From Candidatus Defluviicoccus seviourii (lineage in GTDB: Bacteria; Pseudomonadota; Alphaproteobacteria; Rhodospirillales; Defluviicoccaceae): a DNA stretch of 64,000 nt. The notes below the pieces were generated by a model that made no database searches, was not told where the DNA came from, and saw nothing but the letters and a program-made list of their open reading frames with translations. The translations under genes were made by a program, and so were the position numbers. Where the stretch lies: NCBI GenBank assembly GCA_900609035.2, contig UXAT02000045.1, positions 62,001 to 126,000 of the forward strand. The letters are read 5' to 3'. Positions 34,305-43,224 of the stretch are shown piece after piece. Every line of letters begins with the position of its first letter. Position 1 is the first letter of the stretch.

Positions 34305-35255
34305 TTATGGCTTCGGCGGCTCCAAGCGGTGCCATTGCTGGCTCAACGGTGACTCGCGCCATTTCTCGCGGACCTGAACACGCAAGAACAGGTGCACCGG
34401 CCGGTCAAGAAGGTGCGCCAGGTCCTGGCGCGCCGCTTCGCCGATGCGGCGCAGCTGCTGGCCGCCCTTGCCGATCAGAATGCCCTTCTGGCCTGACCGC
34501 TCGACAATAATGGTCTGTTCGATGCGCAGGCTGCCGTCCGCCCGTTCCTGACAGAGCTCGGTTCGCACCGCGCACGCATACGGCACCTCCTGCTGCAGCT
34601 GCCAGAACAGCTTCTCGCGGGTGATTTCGGCCGCGAGGAAGGAGATCGGCGCATCGGAAACCTCATCGGCCGGGAACAGCCACGGCCCCCCCGGCAATTG
34701 CTGCACCAGATAGTCGGCTAAGTCGTCGACGCCGTCGCCATGCAGTGCCGAAACCATGAGGATCGGCTCAAACACGGCCATCGCCTGCAACTCGGCCGCA
34801 AGGCTCAACAGTGACGGCTTCGCCACTGCATCGACCTTGTTGAGGACGGCAATCCCCGTGCGTCCGGCTTGCTTCAGCCACTGCGCCACCTCTGTGGCTG
34901 CGGCATCGATGCCGCGATTGCTGTCGAGCAGCAGCGCGATGACATCGGCATCGCCCATGCTGCGCCAGGCGGTGTTGACCATCGCCGCATCGAGCCGCGA
35001 GCGTGGCTGAAAGAAGCCGGGATTATCGACCAGGATGATCTGGCAGCTGCCACGCAGGACAATGCCAAGGATGCGGCTGCGGGTGGTCTGCACCTTCGGC
35101 GAGACGATCGAAACCTTGCTGCCGACCAGCCGGTTGACCAGCGTCGACTTGCCGACGTTGGGCGCGCCGACAATTGCGACGAAGCCGCAACGGCTTTCCC
35201 CCGGCGGACCGTCCGGCGCAGCGTGTCCGCGCGTAGCCTCGCCCGCGCCACTCAC
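34305..35255 (-). CDS. era: GTPase Era
   Basis: The 316-residue GTPase helps mature 16S rRNA and assemble the 30S subunit. GTP-binding motifs: G1 GAPNVGKSTLVN, G3 DNPGFF, G4 NKVD; the C-terminal KH domain shows GQKGILIGKGGQQLRRIG. The GTG start overlaps the rnc stop codon (GTGA), so translation is probably coupled; a longer upstream frame lies inside rnc and is rejected. Confidence 0.96.
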   Translation of the reverse strand: MSGAGEATRGHAAPDGPPGESRCGFVAIVGAPNVGKSTLVNRLVGSKVSIVSPKVQTTRSRILGIVLRGSCQIILVDNPGFFQPRSRLDAAMVNTAWRSMGDADVIALLLDSNRGIDAAATEVAQWLKQAGRTGIAVLNKVDAVAKPSLLSLAAELQAMAVFEPILMVSALHGDGVDDLADYLVQQLPGGPWLFPADEVSDAPISFLAAEITREKLFWQLQQEVPYACAVRTELCQERADGSLRIEQTIIVERSGQKGILIGKGGQQLRRIGEAARQDLAHLLDRPVHLFLRVQVREKWRESPLSQQWHRLEPPKP

Positions 35256-35980
35256 GATGGGACCGCCCCTGAGTCCTGCAAGGCCCCCGTGTCCTGCAAA
35301 AAGGACAGCGCACGCTCCGCTGCCGCCTGTTCGGCAACGCGTTTGGAGGCGCCACTGCCACGCACGGGCGGAATATTCGGCACAACCACTTCGACCACGA
35401 ACGTCGGCCCATGCGCCGGCCCGTCGCGGCCGACCTCGCGGTACACCGGCGGCGGCAGGCCACGCCCCTGCACCCACTCCTGCAGGGCCGTCTTGGCGTC
35501 CTTGGGCGCCGTCACATGACCCTCGATCATCGACTGCCACTGACGCCTCACGAACAACAGCGCCGCATCCAAACCGCCGTCGAGGTAAATGGCCGCGATC
35601 AGGGCTTCACACGCATCGGCGAGCAGGCCGGGGTTGTCGCGGCCGCCGGTTTCCTCCTCGCCCCGCGACATGCGCAGCAACTTCGGCAGACCAATGCGGC
35701 GGGCAACCTCGCTCAACGCCTCGCGGCGCACGAGCGCCGCGTGCCGGCGGGCAACGCTGCCAACCGCTTCGGCCGGATAGCGCTCATGCAGGAGGTGCGC
35801 GATCGCGAGGCCCAACACCCGATCGCCCAGGAACTCAAGCCGTTCGTTGGAGTCGGCACTGCCGCGGTAACTCGCATGGACCAGCGCCTGGCCAAGCAAT
35901 GCTCGATTGCCGAAGCAGTAATCCACGTCTTGTTGCAGCCGCGTCAGATTGTCGTCAGCGGGGCCGCTGGGCAGGCTCAT
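35252..35980 (-). CDS. rnc: Ribonuclease III
   Basis: A 242-residue double-strand RNase. The RNase III signature NERLEFLGDRVLGL is near residue 40, and the second acidic cluster DACEALIAAIYLDGG near residue 115; a C-terminal dsRNA-binding domain follows. The ATG at 35980 overlaps the lepB stop (ATGA); an in-frame ATG at 36025 would need a 49-bp overlap and adds no conserved sequence. Part of lepB-rnc-era. Confidence 0.96.
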   Translation of the reverse strand: MSLPSGPADDNLTRLQQDVDYCFGNRALLGQALVHASYRGSADSNERLEFLGDRVLGLAIAHLLHERYPAEAVGSVARRHAALVRREALSEVARRIGLPKLLRMSRGEEETGGRDNPGLLADACEALIAAIYLDGGLDAALLFVRRQWQSMIEGHVTAPKDAKTALQEWVQGRGLPPPVYREVGRDGPAHGPTFVVEVVVPNIPPVRGSGASKRVAEQAAAERALSFLQDTGALQDSGAVPS

Positions 35981-36711
35981 CGGATCGCTTTGAAGAAGCG
36001 GTTTACCCTCAAAGTGCGCGGCCATTCCCAGAAGCGCAGCGCATCGCCGTTGACGGAGAAGAAGATGAATTCCGCCCGGCCGATCAGGTTCGCCATCGGC
36101 ACGAAGCCAACTTCCGACAGGAAGCGGCTGTCACGCGAGCTGTCGCGGTTGTCGCCCATGACGAAGAAGTGGCCCGCGGGGACGACATAGGCGCCGGTAT
36201 TGTCAAACGGCCCGGTATCCGAGAGCTCGATGATCTGGTGCCTGCGGTCGTTGGGCAGCGTCTCGATGTAGCGGTTGTAGGCTTGCGTCATCCCGAGGCC
36301 GTTGCTGACCACAAAATCGCCGTCGGGCTCCCTTTGGACCGGGGCCCCGTTGATGTGCAGAATGCCGTCAATGACTTGCACGCGGTCGCCGGGCAGGCCG
36401 ATGATGCGCTTGATGTAGTCGGTCTTGTTGTCGGTCGGCAGCTTGAAGACGACAACGTCGCCGCGTGCTGGCTCACTCGCGAGCAGCCGGCCCGGGATCA
36501 GCGGCAGGCCGAGCGGTAGCGAATAGCGGCTGTAACCGTACGAGAACTTAGACACAAACAGGTAGTCACCAACCAGCAGTGTCGGAATCATCGAGCCGGA
36601 CGGGATGCTGAACGGCTCATAAGCGAAAGTTCTCACCACGAGAGCGATCAAGACCGCGTAAAAGATAGTCTTGAACAGTTCCCACAAGCCGTGAGCTTTA
36701 GTTTGTGTCAT
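35977..36711 (-). CDS. lepB: Signal peptidase I
   Basis: The 244-residue inner-membrane protease removes type I signal peptides. One N-terminal membrane helix (about residues 13-28) precedes the Ser motif IPSGSMIPTLLVGDY; the catalytic lysine is in DYIKRIIGLPGDRV, and box E is MGDNRDSSRDSR. It is the first of a lepB-rnc-era run, 104 bp after acpS. Confidence 0.96.
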   Translation of the reverse strand: MTQTKAHGLWELFKTIFYAVLIALVVRTFAYEPFSIPSGSMIPTLLVGDYLFVSKFSYGYSRYSLPLGLPLIPGRLLASEPARGDVVVFKLPTDNKTDYIKRIIGLPGDRVQVIDGILHINGAPVQREPDGDFVVSNGLGMTQAYNRYIETLPNDRRHQIIELSDTGPFDNTGAYVVPAGHFFVMGDNRDSSRDSRFLSEVGFVPMANLIGRAEFIFFSVNGDALRFWEWPRTLRVNRFFKAIR

Positions 36712-36815
36712 GATCGCTTGGATATTTACCTAAAAGAACCGTTTGGCTGCTGCCCATGCAGCAACGCCAAGCGATTGCGGCGTCGCCGCATAGAGCCATC
36801 GACACGCACGCCGTG

Positions 36816-37238
36816 TCAAGGGATTGCACGGGGCTGCGCCGTTGCGCTTTCGGCCCAAATGAGGACGATCGCGTGTGCCAGCGGGTACTCGTCGGTGAGG
36901 GAAACGTCAAGTTTGGCCACCATGCCGGCGGGTGTCATCGCGGCCAAGCGAGCGAGCGCTCCGGCCTGCAAGCGGATGAGCGGCTTTCCTGACGGCAGGA
37001 CCACGACCTCAATGTCGCGCCAGGCAACCCCTTGGCGGAACCCCGTACCAAGCGCCTTGGCACAGGCTTCCTTCGCCGCGTAGCGCTGCGCGTAACGGGC
37101 GCAACGATTGATATGCCCCTCGCAGCGGGCCTGTTCCTGCAGCGTGAACACGCGTTCGAGGAAGCGCCCGGCAAAGCGCTCCAGCGTCCGTTCGATCCGG
37201 CGGATGTCGAGAAGGTCGGTACCGACGCCGAGGATCAT
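36816..37238 (-). CDS. acpS: Holo-[acyl-carrier-protein] synthase
   Basis: This 140-residue enzyme transfers 4'-phosphopantetheine from CoA to acyl carrier proteins. It opens MILGVGTDLLDIRRIERTLE and has the RYAAKEACAKALGTG motif with metal-binding Asp and Glu. It may also modify the discrete ACP at 2586. The ATG overlaps the pdxJ stop (ATGA). The order pdxJ-acpS-lepB-rnc-era is conserved. Confidence 0.96.
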   Translation of the reverse strand: MILGVGTDLLDIRRIERTLERFAGRFLERVFTLQEQARCEGHINRCARYAQRYAAKEACAKALGTGFRQGVAWRDIEVVVLPSGKPLIRLQAGALARLAAMTPAGMVAKLDVSLTDEYPLAHAIVLIWAESATAQPRAIP

Positions 37239-37993
37239 GATTGCAGCGCTGGCACTGCGACCCGCCGCCATTCGTCCATCACGGCGCGCATGCGCTGCAT
37301 GCTCGCCTCGAGGCCACAGAAGATGGCCTCACCAATGAGGAAATGACCGATGTTGAGCTCGACGATCTGCGGGATCGCTGCGATCGGACCGACCGTCTCG
37401 TAGGTGAGGCCGTGACCGGCATGGCACTCGAGCCCCAACCGCTCGGCCAGCGCCGCTGCGGCGGCGATCTCGTTGCGGCGGCGCTCGCGCTCGCCCGCAA
37501 TGGCGTTGCAGTAGGCGCCTGTGTGCAACTCCACAGCGAATGCCTCGATCGCGCTCGCCGCCTCGATCTGCGCCGGTGCCGGCTCGATGAACATTGTCAC
37601 CTCGATGCCCGCTTGCTTCAGCACGCGCACCACCGAAGCCAACCGGTCACGGCTCGCAACGACATCGATGCCGCCCTCGGTGGTCCGTTCCTCGCGCCGC
37701 TCGGGAACGATGCAGACGGCATCGGGCCGATGGCGGACGGCGATCGCCACCATCTCGTCGGTTGCCGCCATTTCGAGATTGATCGGTGCCGGGATCGTCT
37801 CAACCAGGGCGGCGATATCGTCATCCGAGATATGCCGCCGGTCCTCGCGCAGGTGCGCGGTGATGCCGTCGGCGCCGGCGCGCACGGCGAGGTCCGCGGC
37901 CCGCACGGGATCGGGATGGCCGCCGCCGCGGGCGTTGCGGATGGTTGCCACGTGATCGATGTTCACCCCGAGACGCAGGTGGCGCTTAGTCAT
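37235..37993 (-). CDS. pdxJ: Pyridoxine 5'-phosphate synthase
   Basis: A 252-residue TIM-barrel enzyme that condenses 1-deoxyxylulose-5-phosphate with 3-amino-2-oxopropyl phosphate in vitamin B6 synthesis. Motifs: LGVNIDHVATIRNARGG at the N-terminus, DGITAHLREDRRHI, EVTMFIEP and GLECHAGHGLT. Translationally coupled to acpS; the rsh gene ends 41 bp upstream. Confidence 0.96.
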   Translation of the reverse strand: MTKRHLRLGVNIDHVATIRNARGGGHPDPVRAADLAVRAGADGITAHLREDRRHISDDDIAALVETIPAPINLEMAATDEMVAIAVRHRPDAVCIVPERREERTTEGGIDVVASRDRLASVVRVLKQAGIEVTMFIEPAPAQIEAASAIEAFAVELHTGAYCNAIAGERERRRNEIAAAAALAERLGLECHAGHGLTYETVGPIAAIPQIVELNIGHFLIGEAIFCGLEASMQRMRAVMDEWRRVAVPALQS

Positions 37994-38034
37994 CGCGTCG
38001 GTCCCTTGCTGTTCGACAGCGGACGTTTGAACCG

Positions 38035-40185
38035 CTAACCGCGGGCGCGGTCTGCGGCACTGACCGAAGGCGCCGCCCGCAGGGCCGCGAGGATATCGGT
38101 CAGGTGCTTGAGATCCCGCACCTCGATATCGACGATGATATCGAAGAACTGCAGGCTGCGATTGGTGATCTTCAGGTTGGTGATATTGCCGCCGTTCCGG
38201 GCAATGACCGTCGTCAGCGTTCCCAACGCACCCGGTTCGTTAACGACGGTCACCTGGATCCGGCCGACATGCAGCGGCGCCAGATCGTCGTCGACTTCCC
38301 ACGACACGTCGATCCAGCGTTCCGGCGTATCGGCAAACACCTCCAGGCTTTCGCAATCGATGGTGTGGATGGTCACGCCCTTGCCGGTCGTCACCACGCC
38401 GACGATGCGGTCGCCGGGGAGCGGATGACAGCAGCCGGCGAAGTGGACCGCCATGCCCGGGATCAGGCCCTTGACCGGCACGCCGGCCGTCTTGCTGGCG
38501 GACCGACGCTTGGCGCGCGAGAGCGGGACGACCTTCTGGTAAAAGCTTAAGCGCTTCTTTTTTGTCGCCGGATAAACGGCCTGCACCACCGCGCTGCCGG
38601 TGACGTGCCCCGCCCCAACCTGCGCGCACAAGTCCTCAACCGAGGTCTGCTTGAAATCGCGCAAGACGTTTTCCACCGCCTTCTCGGAGAACTGGTAGTC
38701 CTCCTCCTTGAATGCGCGCTCCAGGATCGCGCGGCCGAGCTGGCAATATTGCTCACGCTCGCGCAGGCGGACGAAGCGGCGAATGCGCGCCCGCGCCTTG
38801 CCGGTAACGACGAAGCGTTCCCAGGTGGGCGACGGCGTCTGTGCCTTCGAGGTGACGATCTCGACCTGATCGCCGTTCTTCAGCAGCGTCCGCAGCGGCA
38901 TCAGGCGGCCGTTGATCTTGGCGCCGACGCAATGATCGCCGATGTCAGAATGCACAGAATACGCGAAGTCCACTGCGGTCGCCCCGCGTGGCAGATTGAT
39001 GAGGTCGCCCTTCGGCGTGAAGCAGAACACCTCATCCTGGAACATGTCGAGCTTGGTGTGCTCGAGGAACTCTTCCGGCCCCCCTGCGTGCTCCAGGATG
39101 TCGAGCAGGTCGCGCAGCCACCGGTAGTGGTGGCCGTTGGCGATGTCGATGCCCTGCTTGTAGCTCCAGTGCGCGGCCACGCCGTTGTCGGCGACGTCAT
39201 GCATTTCGCGGGTGCGGATTTGCACCTCAATGCGCTGGCGTTCCGGTCCAAGCACGCTCGTATGCAGCGAGCGATACCCGTTCGCCTTCGGCGTCGAGAT
39301 GTAATCGCGGAAGCGGCCGGGGATTACCGGATAGGCTCCATGAATAATTCCCAGAGCACGGTAGCAATCATCGACCGTTTCGACAATGACCCGAAAGGCC
39401 ATGATGTCGCACAACTGCTCAAAGCTCAAGTTGTCGCGCTGCATTTTCTGGAAGATCGAGTACGGCGTTTTCTCTCTTCCATAGACTTCGGCATCGAGGC
39501 CGCTGCTGCGCAGGGTCGACCGCAGCCGCTCGATGATGCGCCGGACAAGGTCGCCGCCTTGGTCCTTGAGGAAGCTGAGCCGCGCCAGGACGGAGTCGCG
39601 CGCGTATGCGTTCAGTTCCGTGAACGCCAGATCCTCAAGCTCGTTCTTCATCTCCTGCATGCCGATGCGTTCGGCAAGCGGGGCATAGATGTCCATCGTC
39701 TCGCTCGCGATCCGCCGCCGCTTCTGCGGATCGGCGAGATAGGACAGCGTGCGCATGTTGTGCAGCCGGTCGGCAAGCTTGACGATCAAGACGCGGATGT
39801 CCTCCGACATCGCGAGGACGAACTTGCGAAGGTTCTCCGCCTGCTTGGAGTGCTCGGACTGCAGATCGAGGCGGTTGAGCTTGGTTACGCCGTCGACGAG
39901 ACAGCTGATCTCGTCGCCGAACTGGGTACGCAGTTCATCCAGCGTTGCATCGGTATCCTCGATCGTGTCGTGCAGGAGCGCCGTCACGATCGTCGTCATG
40001 TCGAGCTTGTAGCGTGTGAGGATGCCCGCAACCTCGAGCGGATGCACGAAGTAGGGATCGCCGTTGGCACGCTGCTGGGTGCCGTGCTTGCGCATCGTGA
40101 AGACGTAGGCGCGGTTGAGAAAGTCCTCGTCAACCTCGGGGTCGTAGGATTTGACGCGATCGACCAGCTCGAACTGCCGGATCAT
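38035..40185 (-). CDS. rsh: Bifunctional (p)ppGpp synthetase/hydrolase (Rsh)
   Basis: A 716-residue stringent-response enzyme. The HD hydrolase domain shows FVHPLEVAGIL and LLHDTIEDTDATLDEL (residues about 45-90), the synthetase domain YSIFQKMQRDNLSFEQLCDI and the YRSLHTSV segment, then a TGS domain (FCFTPKGDLINLPRGATAVD) and a C-terminal ACT domain. Both catalytic sites look intact, as expected for the single alphaproteobacterial Rsh. rpoZ lies 48 bp upstream. Confidence 0.95.
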   Translation of the reverse strand: MIRQFELVDRVKSYDPEVDEDFLNRAYVFTMRKHGTQQRANGDPYFVHPLEVAGILTRYKLDMTTIVTALLHDTIEDTDATLDELRTQFGDEISCLVDGVTKLNRLDLQSEHSKQAENLRKFVLAMSEDIRVLIVKLADRLHNMRTLSYLADPQKRRRIASETMDIYAPLAERIGMQEMKNELEDLAFTELNAYARDSVLARLSFLKDQGGDLVRRIIERLRSTLRSSGLDAEVYGREKTPYSIFQKMQRDNLSFEQLCDIMAFRVIVETVDDCYRALGIIHGAYPVIPGRFRDYISTPKANGYRSLHTSVLGPERQRIEVQIRTREMHDVADNGVAAHWSYKQGIDIANGHHYRWLRDLLDILEHAGGPEEFLEHTKLDMFQDEVFCFTPKGDLINLPRGATAVDFAYSVHSDIGDHCVGAKINGRLMPLRTLLKNGDQVEIVTSKAQTPSPTWERFVVTGKARARIRRFVRLREREQYCQLGRAILERAFKEEDYQFSEKAVENVLRDFKQTSVEDLCAQVGAGHVTGSAVVQAVYPATKKKRLSFYQKVVPLSRAKRRSASKTAGVPVKGLIPGMAVHFAGCCHPLPGDRIVGVVTTGKGVTIHTIDCESLEVFADTPERWIDVSWEVDDDLAPLHVGRIQVTVVNEPGALGTLTTVIARNGGNITNLKITNRSLQFFDIIVDIEVRDLKHLTDILAALRAAPSVSAADRARG

Positions 40186-40233
40186 GACGGCCCCTCACGG
40201 CACCACCGCTGCCGCAGCGCACCCCCCCACGCT

Positions 40234-40662
40234 TCAGACTCCGTCCCTGTCCTGCTCGTTCGCCTCATCCGGTTCGGCTTCGTCGTCGAGGTCGGCGTCA
40301 GCCACCTCAAGCTCATCTTCCTCGACAACCTGCAGGACGTCCGCCAGGATCTCGTCCCGCTCCGCCGCCTCCGCAAGCTCGGCGCCAAGCCCGATCGCCG
40401 CCAGTTCGGCGTCTTCGCCTTCAGGCTCCTCGATCTCGACGACCTTCTGCAGGCCGCGGATCAGGCCGCTTTCGAGTTCGCCCAGCTCAACCGTGCCCTC
40501 GGCGATCTCGCGCAAGGCGACAACCGGATTCTTATCGTTGTCCCGATCGAGGGACAACGGCGCGCCAGCGCCGAGGTTGCGCGAGCGTTGCGCCGCCAGC
40601 AGCACCAGTTCGAACCGATTTGGAACCTTAAGGACACAGTCTTCAACGGTAACACGCGCCAT
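40234..40662 (-). CDS. rpoZ: RNA polymerase omega subunit
   Basis: The 142-residue protein opens [20 protein letters not shown] followed by [13 protein letters not shown], the omega signature; omega aids RNA polymerase assembly and binds ppGpp together with beta-prime. The C-terminal half is a long acidic tail (about residues 75-142), longer than E. coli omega (91 residues) but usual in alphaproteobacteria. The rpoZ-rsh adjacency is conserved. Confidence 0.95.
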   Translation of the reverse strand: MARVTVEDCVLKVPNRFELVLLAAQRSRNLGAGAPLSLDRDNDKNPVVALREIAEGTVELGELESGLIRGLQKVVEIEEPEGEDAELAAIGLGAELAEAAERDEILADVLQVVEEDELEVADADLDDEAEPDEANEQDRDGV

Positions 40663-40756
40663 CCGATCGCCTCCGCAAGAACCTCACGGCCGGCGCAACC
40701 GACCCTGCCGCCGACCAACGTAAATGTAGGGTTTTGCCCGCCCCCGAAGCAAGCGC

Positions 40757-41278
40757 TTAACCGGGGGCGTCCGCCACCGAGTCCTCAACCGGAACCGCCC
40801 ACTGTTCGGCCGGCACCGCGGCCAGGAGCTCGGCGATTCCCCTCCCGCTCACCGGATGCCGCCAATCCGGCGCCAGTTCCGCCAGCGGCTTCAGCACGAA
40901 GGCGCGCTGGTGCATGCGTGGATGCGGCAGTTGCAGGCCGTCCGCATCCGTCCGCACCAGGTCGCCGAAAGCGACGAGGTCGAGGTCCAGAATGCGCGCG
41001 GCATTGGCGACGCCGCGCTGACGGCCGAACGCCGCCTCGACGGCATGCAGGGCCTGGAGCAGCACCTCCGGCTCCCGATCGGGAGCGACCTCAAGCACAG
41101 CATTGGTGCAAGGCGCCTGGTCCGAGGGCGGCACCGCGGCGCTTAGGTACCAGCGCGAGCGGCCAAGCAGCGCGATGCCATGGCCGCCGAGGGCCTCGGT
41201 CGCCGCGGTCAGGACCGCCACTGGCGGCCCCCAGAACGGGTCCGCAACGTTGCCGCCGATGCCGATGAAAACGCGCAT
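40757..41278 (-). CDS. folK: HPPK, 6-hydroxymethyl-7,8-dihydropterin pyrophosphokinase
   Basis: A 173-residue folate-pathway enzyme transferring pyrophosphate from ATP to hydroxymethyl-dihydropterin. It starts MRVFIGIGGNVADPFWGP and has the signature RILDLDLVAFGD and LPHPRMHQRAFVLKPLAELA. Upstream of rpoZ and divergent from an NYN-domain gene. Confidence 0.94.
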   Translation of the reverse strand: MRVFIGIGGNVADPFWGPPVAVLTAATEALGGHGIALLGRSRWYLSAAVPPSDQAPCTNAVLEVAPDREPEVLLQALHAVEAAFGRQRGVANAARILDLDLVAFGDLVRTDADGLQLPHPRMHQRAFVLKPLAELAPDWRHPVSGRGIAELLAAVPAEQWAVPVEDSVADAPG

Positions 41279-41408
41279 TATCCGTGCTCCGAGGTGCTTG
41301 CGACGGTGCGACGCATCGATTACCTAAACGACAATGTTCTACTCAGACAACCCCCATGGATTTGAGACGCGCGCAGTCCGCGCATTTTCATCGAAACAAG
41401 GATCACTC

Positions 41409-42002
41409 GTGTTTTATCCGCAAGAACGAATTGGGCTGTTCATCGATGGATCGAACTTGTATGCGGCGGCACGCGCGCTCGCGTTCGACATAGATTACAA
41501 GCGCCTTCTTGAACTATTTGCATCAAAAGGGCAGCTCATCCGCGCGTTCTATTATACGGCTCTGGTTGAGGATCAGGAATACACGCCGATCCGGCCGCTG
41601 ATCGACTGGCTCGATTACAACGGCTATACAATGGTGACGAAGCCAACCAAGGAGTTCACCGACTCCTCGGGCCGTCGCAAGATCAAAGGCAACATGGACA
41701 TCGAACTGGCGATCGATGTCATGGAGATGGCGCCGCATCTCAACCACGTCGTCCTGTTCTCCGGCGACGGCGATTTTCGTCGCCTGGTCGAAGCCGTGCA
41801 GCGGAAGGGCGTGCGCGTCACCGTGGTCAGCACGATCCGCTCGCAGCCGCCGATGGTTGCCGACGAACTGCGCCGCCAGGCCGACAACTTCATCGAGCTG
41901 CAGGACCTGCAGCCGCTGATCTGCCGTGTGCCGCAAAGCCGGGAGGACCGGCAAGGGTCGCCGCTGGCATCGCCGCCCGAAGCGACGCTGCCCGACGTCT
42001 AA
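41409..42002 (+). CDS. NYN-domain (LabA/DUF88-like) putative RNase
   Basis: A 197-residue protein with a PIN-like NYN fold: acidic residues in LFIDGSNLY, KGNMDIELAIDVM and LFSGDGDFRRLVE form the likely metal site. Such proteins are proposed RNA nucleases of unclear substrate. The GTG at 41409 has AAGGA six bases upstream and gives a normal N-terminus (VFYPQERIGLFIDG); an ATG at 41334 would add 25 unconserved residues. This gene next to rpoZ/folK is a common alphaproteobacterial arrangement. Confidence 0.88.
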   Translation: MFYPQERIGLFIDGSNLYAAARALAFDIDYKRLLELFASKGQLIRAFYYTALVEDQEYTPIRPLIDWLDYNGYTMVTKPTKEFTDSSGRRKIKGNMDIELAIDVMEMAPHLNHVVLFSGDGDFRRLVEAVQRKGVRVTVVSTIRSQPPMVADELRRQADNFIELQDLQPLICRVPQSREDRQGSPLASPPEATLPDV

Positions 42003-42026
42003 GGCTTCGTGACGGCGCCTTAGCCC

Positions 42027-42668
42027 GTGGCTGGTGCACCACCTGTGCTGATGCCTGCGCCCGACTGCACGCTGTGCCCACGGCTGGCGTCGTTCCGGGC
42101 CGATGCGCGCGCCCGCTTCCCCGGCTGGCACAATGCTCCGGTTGCCGCGTTCGGCGACTTAAACGCGGAAGTGCTGATCGTCGGGCTGGCGCCGGGACTG
42201 AAGGGCGCCAACCGCACCGGCCGGCCGTTCACCGGCGATCATGCCGGCGAACTCCTCTACCAGACGCTCATCAAGCTCGGCCTGGCAGCGGGCGACTACG
42301 GCCGGGCGCGCGATGACGGCCTCCGCCTGGAGCGTTGCCGCATTACCAACGCGGTCCGCTGCGTCCCCCCCGCCAACCGGCCGACGCCGGAAGAAGTCCG
42401 CACCTGCGGCCACTTCCTCGCCGCCGAGATCGCTGCCCTGCCCCGGCTGCACACCCTCGTGGCGCTGGGCACGGTCGCCCATGGCGCCTGTCTCGCCGCG
42501 CTCGGATTGCCCGCTTCGGCCTGGCGCTTCAGTCACGGCGCACGGCACCTGCTACCCGATGGCCGGCGCCTGATCGACAGCTACCACTGCTCACGCCAGA
42601 ACACCAACACCGGCCGGCTGACCGCGGCCATGTTCGAGGCGGCACTGGCGCAGGTGCTTCAACCCTAG
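42027..42668 (+). CDS. Uracil-DNA glycosylase, family 4/5-like (iron-sulfur)
   Basis: A 213-residue glycosylase. Motif 1 reads GLAPGLKGANRTGRPFTGD, the family 5 (UDGb) pattern, and the distal motif reads YHCSRQNTNTGRLT. Cysteines for an Fe-S cluster are seen in DCTLCPRL and further at RCVPPANRPT and TCGHFL. It excises uracil and related bases from DNA. The GTG at 42027 has no clear ribosome-binding site; an ATG at 42051 (MPAPDCTLC) is an alternative. It follows the NYN gene by 24 bp. Confidence 0.88.
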   Translation: MAGAPPVLMPAPDCTLCPRLASFRADARARFPGWHNAPVAAFGDLNAEVLIVGLAPGLKGANRTGRPFTGDHAGELLYQTLIKLGLAAGDYGRARDDGLRLERCRITNAVRCVPPANRPTPEEVRTCGHFLAAEIAALPRLHTLVALGTVAHGACLAALGLPASAWRFSHGARHLLPDGRRLIDSYHCSRQNTNTGRLTAAMFEAALAQVLQP

Positions 42669-42707
42669 CCGGCGCGCCGGCACCCCCGAAATCCGGGCCT
42701 GAGCGCT

Positions 42708-43202
42708 CTAATCGTCGCTGCCGCGGCGGCTATGCAACAGCCGCGACTTCTGCCGCTGCCATTCGCGCGCCTTCACCGCTTCGCGCACGTCGACCTTGCG
42801 TTTGCCGCGGGCAAGGCCGAGCGACACCTTGGCAATGCCGCGGTCGTTGAAATAGATCGCGAGCGGGACCAGGGTCATCCCGGCGCGCTGAATGGCGCCG
42901 GTGAGCTTGTTGATCTGGCGCGTGTGCAACAAGAGCTTGCGCGGGCGTTTCGCTTCGTGACCGAACGTCATCGCCGCCGCATAAGGCGCGATATGGGCGT
43001 TGAACAGGAACAGCTCGCCGCCCTTCTCACCCGCGTAGGCCTCGTTCAGGGACACGTGGCCACGGCGTAAGGACTTGACCTCCGAGCCCTGCAGGACGAT
43101 CCCGGCTTCGAGCGTTTCCTCGATGAAGTAGTCATGCCGGGCGCGGCGATTCTGCGCGACGGTGCGCTGCGCTTTGGCACGCTCATCATCTCGACTCGCC
43201 AT
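42708..43202 (-). CDS. smpB: SsrA-binding protein SmpB
   Basis: The 164-residue protein binds tmRNA and brings it to stalled ribosomes for trans-translation. Conserved NRRARHDYFIEETLEAGIVL, GSEVKSLRRG and the basic C-terminal tail are all visible. It starts 22 bp after dapA on the same strand. The tmRNA gene itself was not found in this window. Confidence 0.96.
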   Translation of the reverse strand: MASRDDERAKAQRTVAQNRRARHDYFIEETLEAGIVLQGSEVKSLRRGHVSLNEAYAGEKGGELFLFNAHIAPYAAAMTFGHEAKRPRKLLLHTRQINKLTGAIQRAGMTLVPLAIYFNDRGIAKVSLGLARGKRKVDVREAVKAREWQRQKSRLLHSRRGSDD

Positions 43203-43224
43203 GATGCCCGAGCGACGCCCGTCT

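Noticed and set aside
38605..41268. Long plus-strand frame of 887 codons opposite rsh, rpoZ and folK
   Set aside because: Antisense to three well-identified genes and low-complexity in composition.
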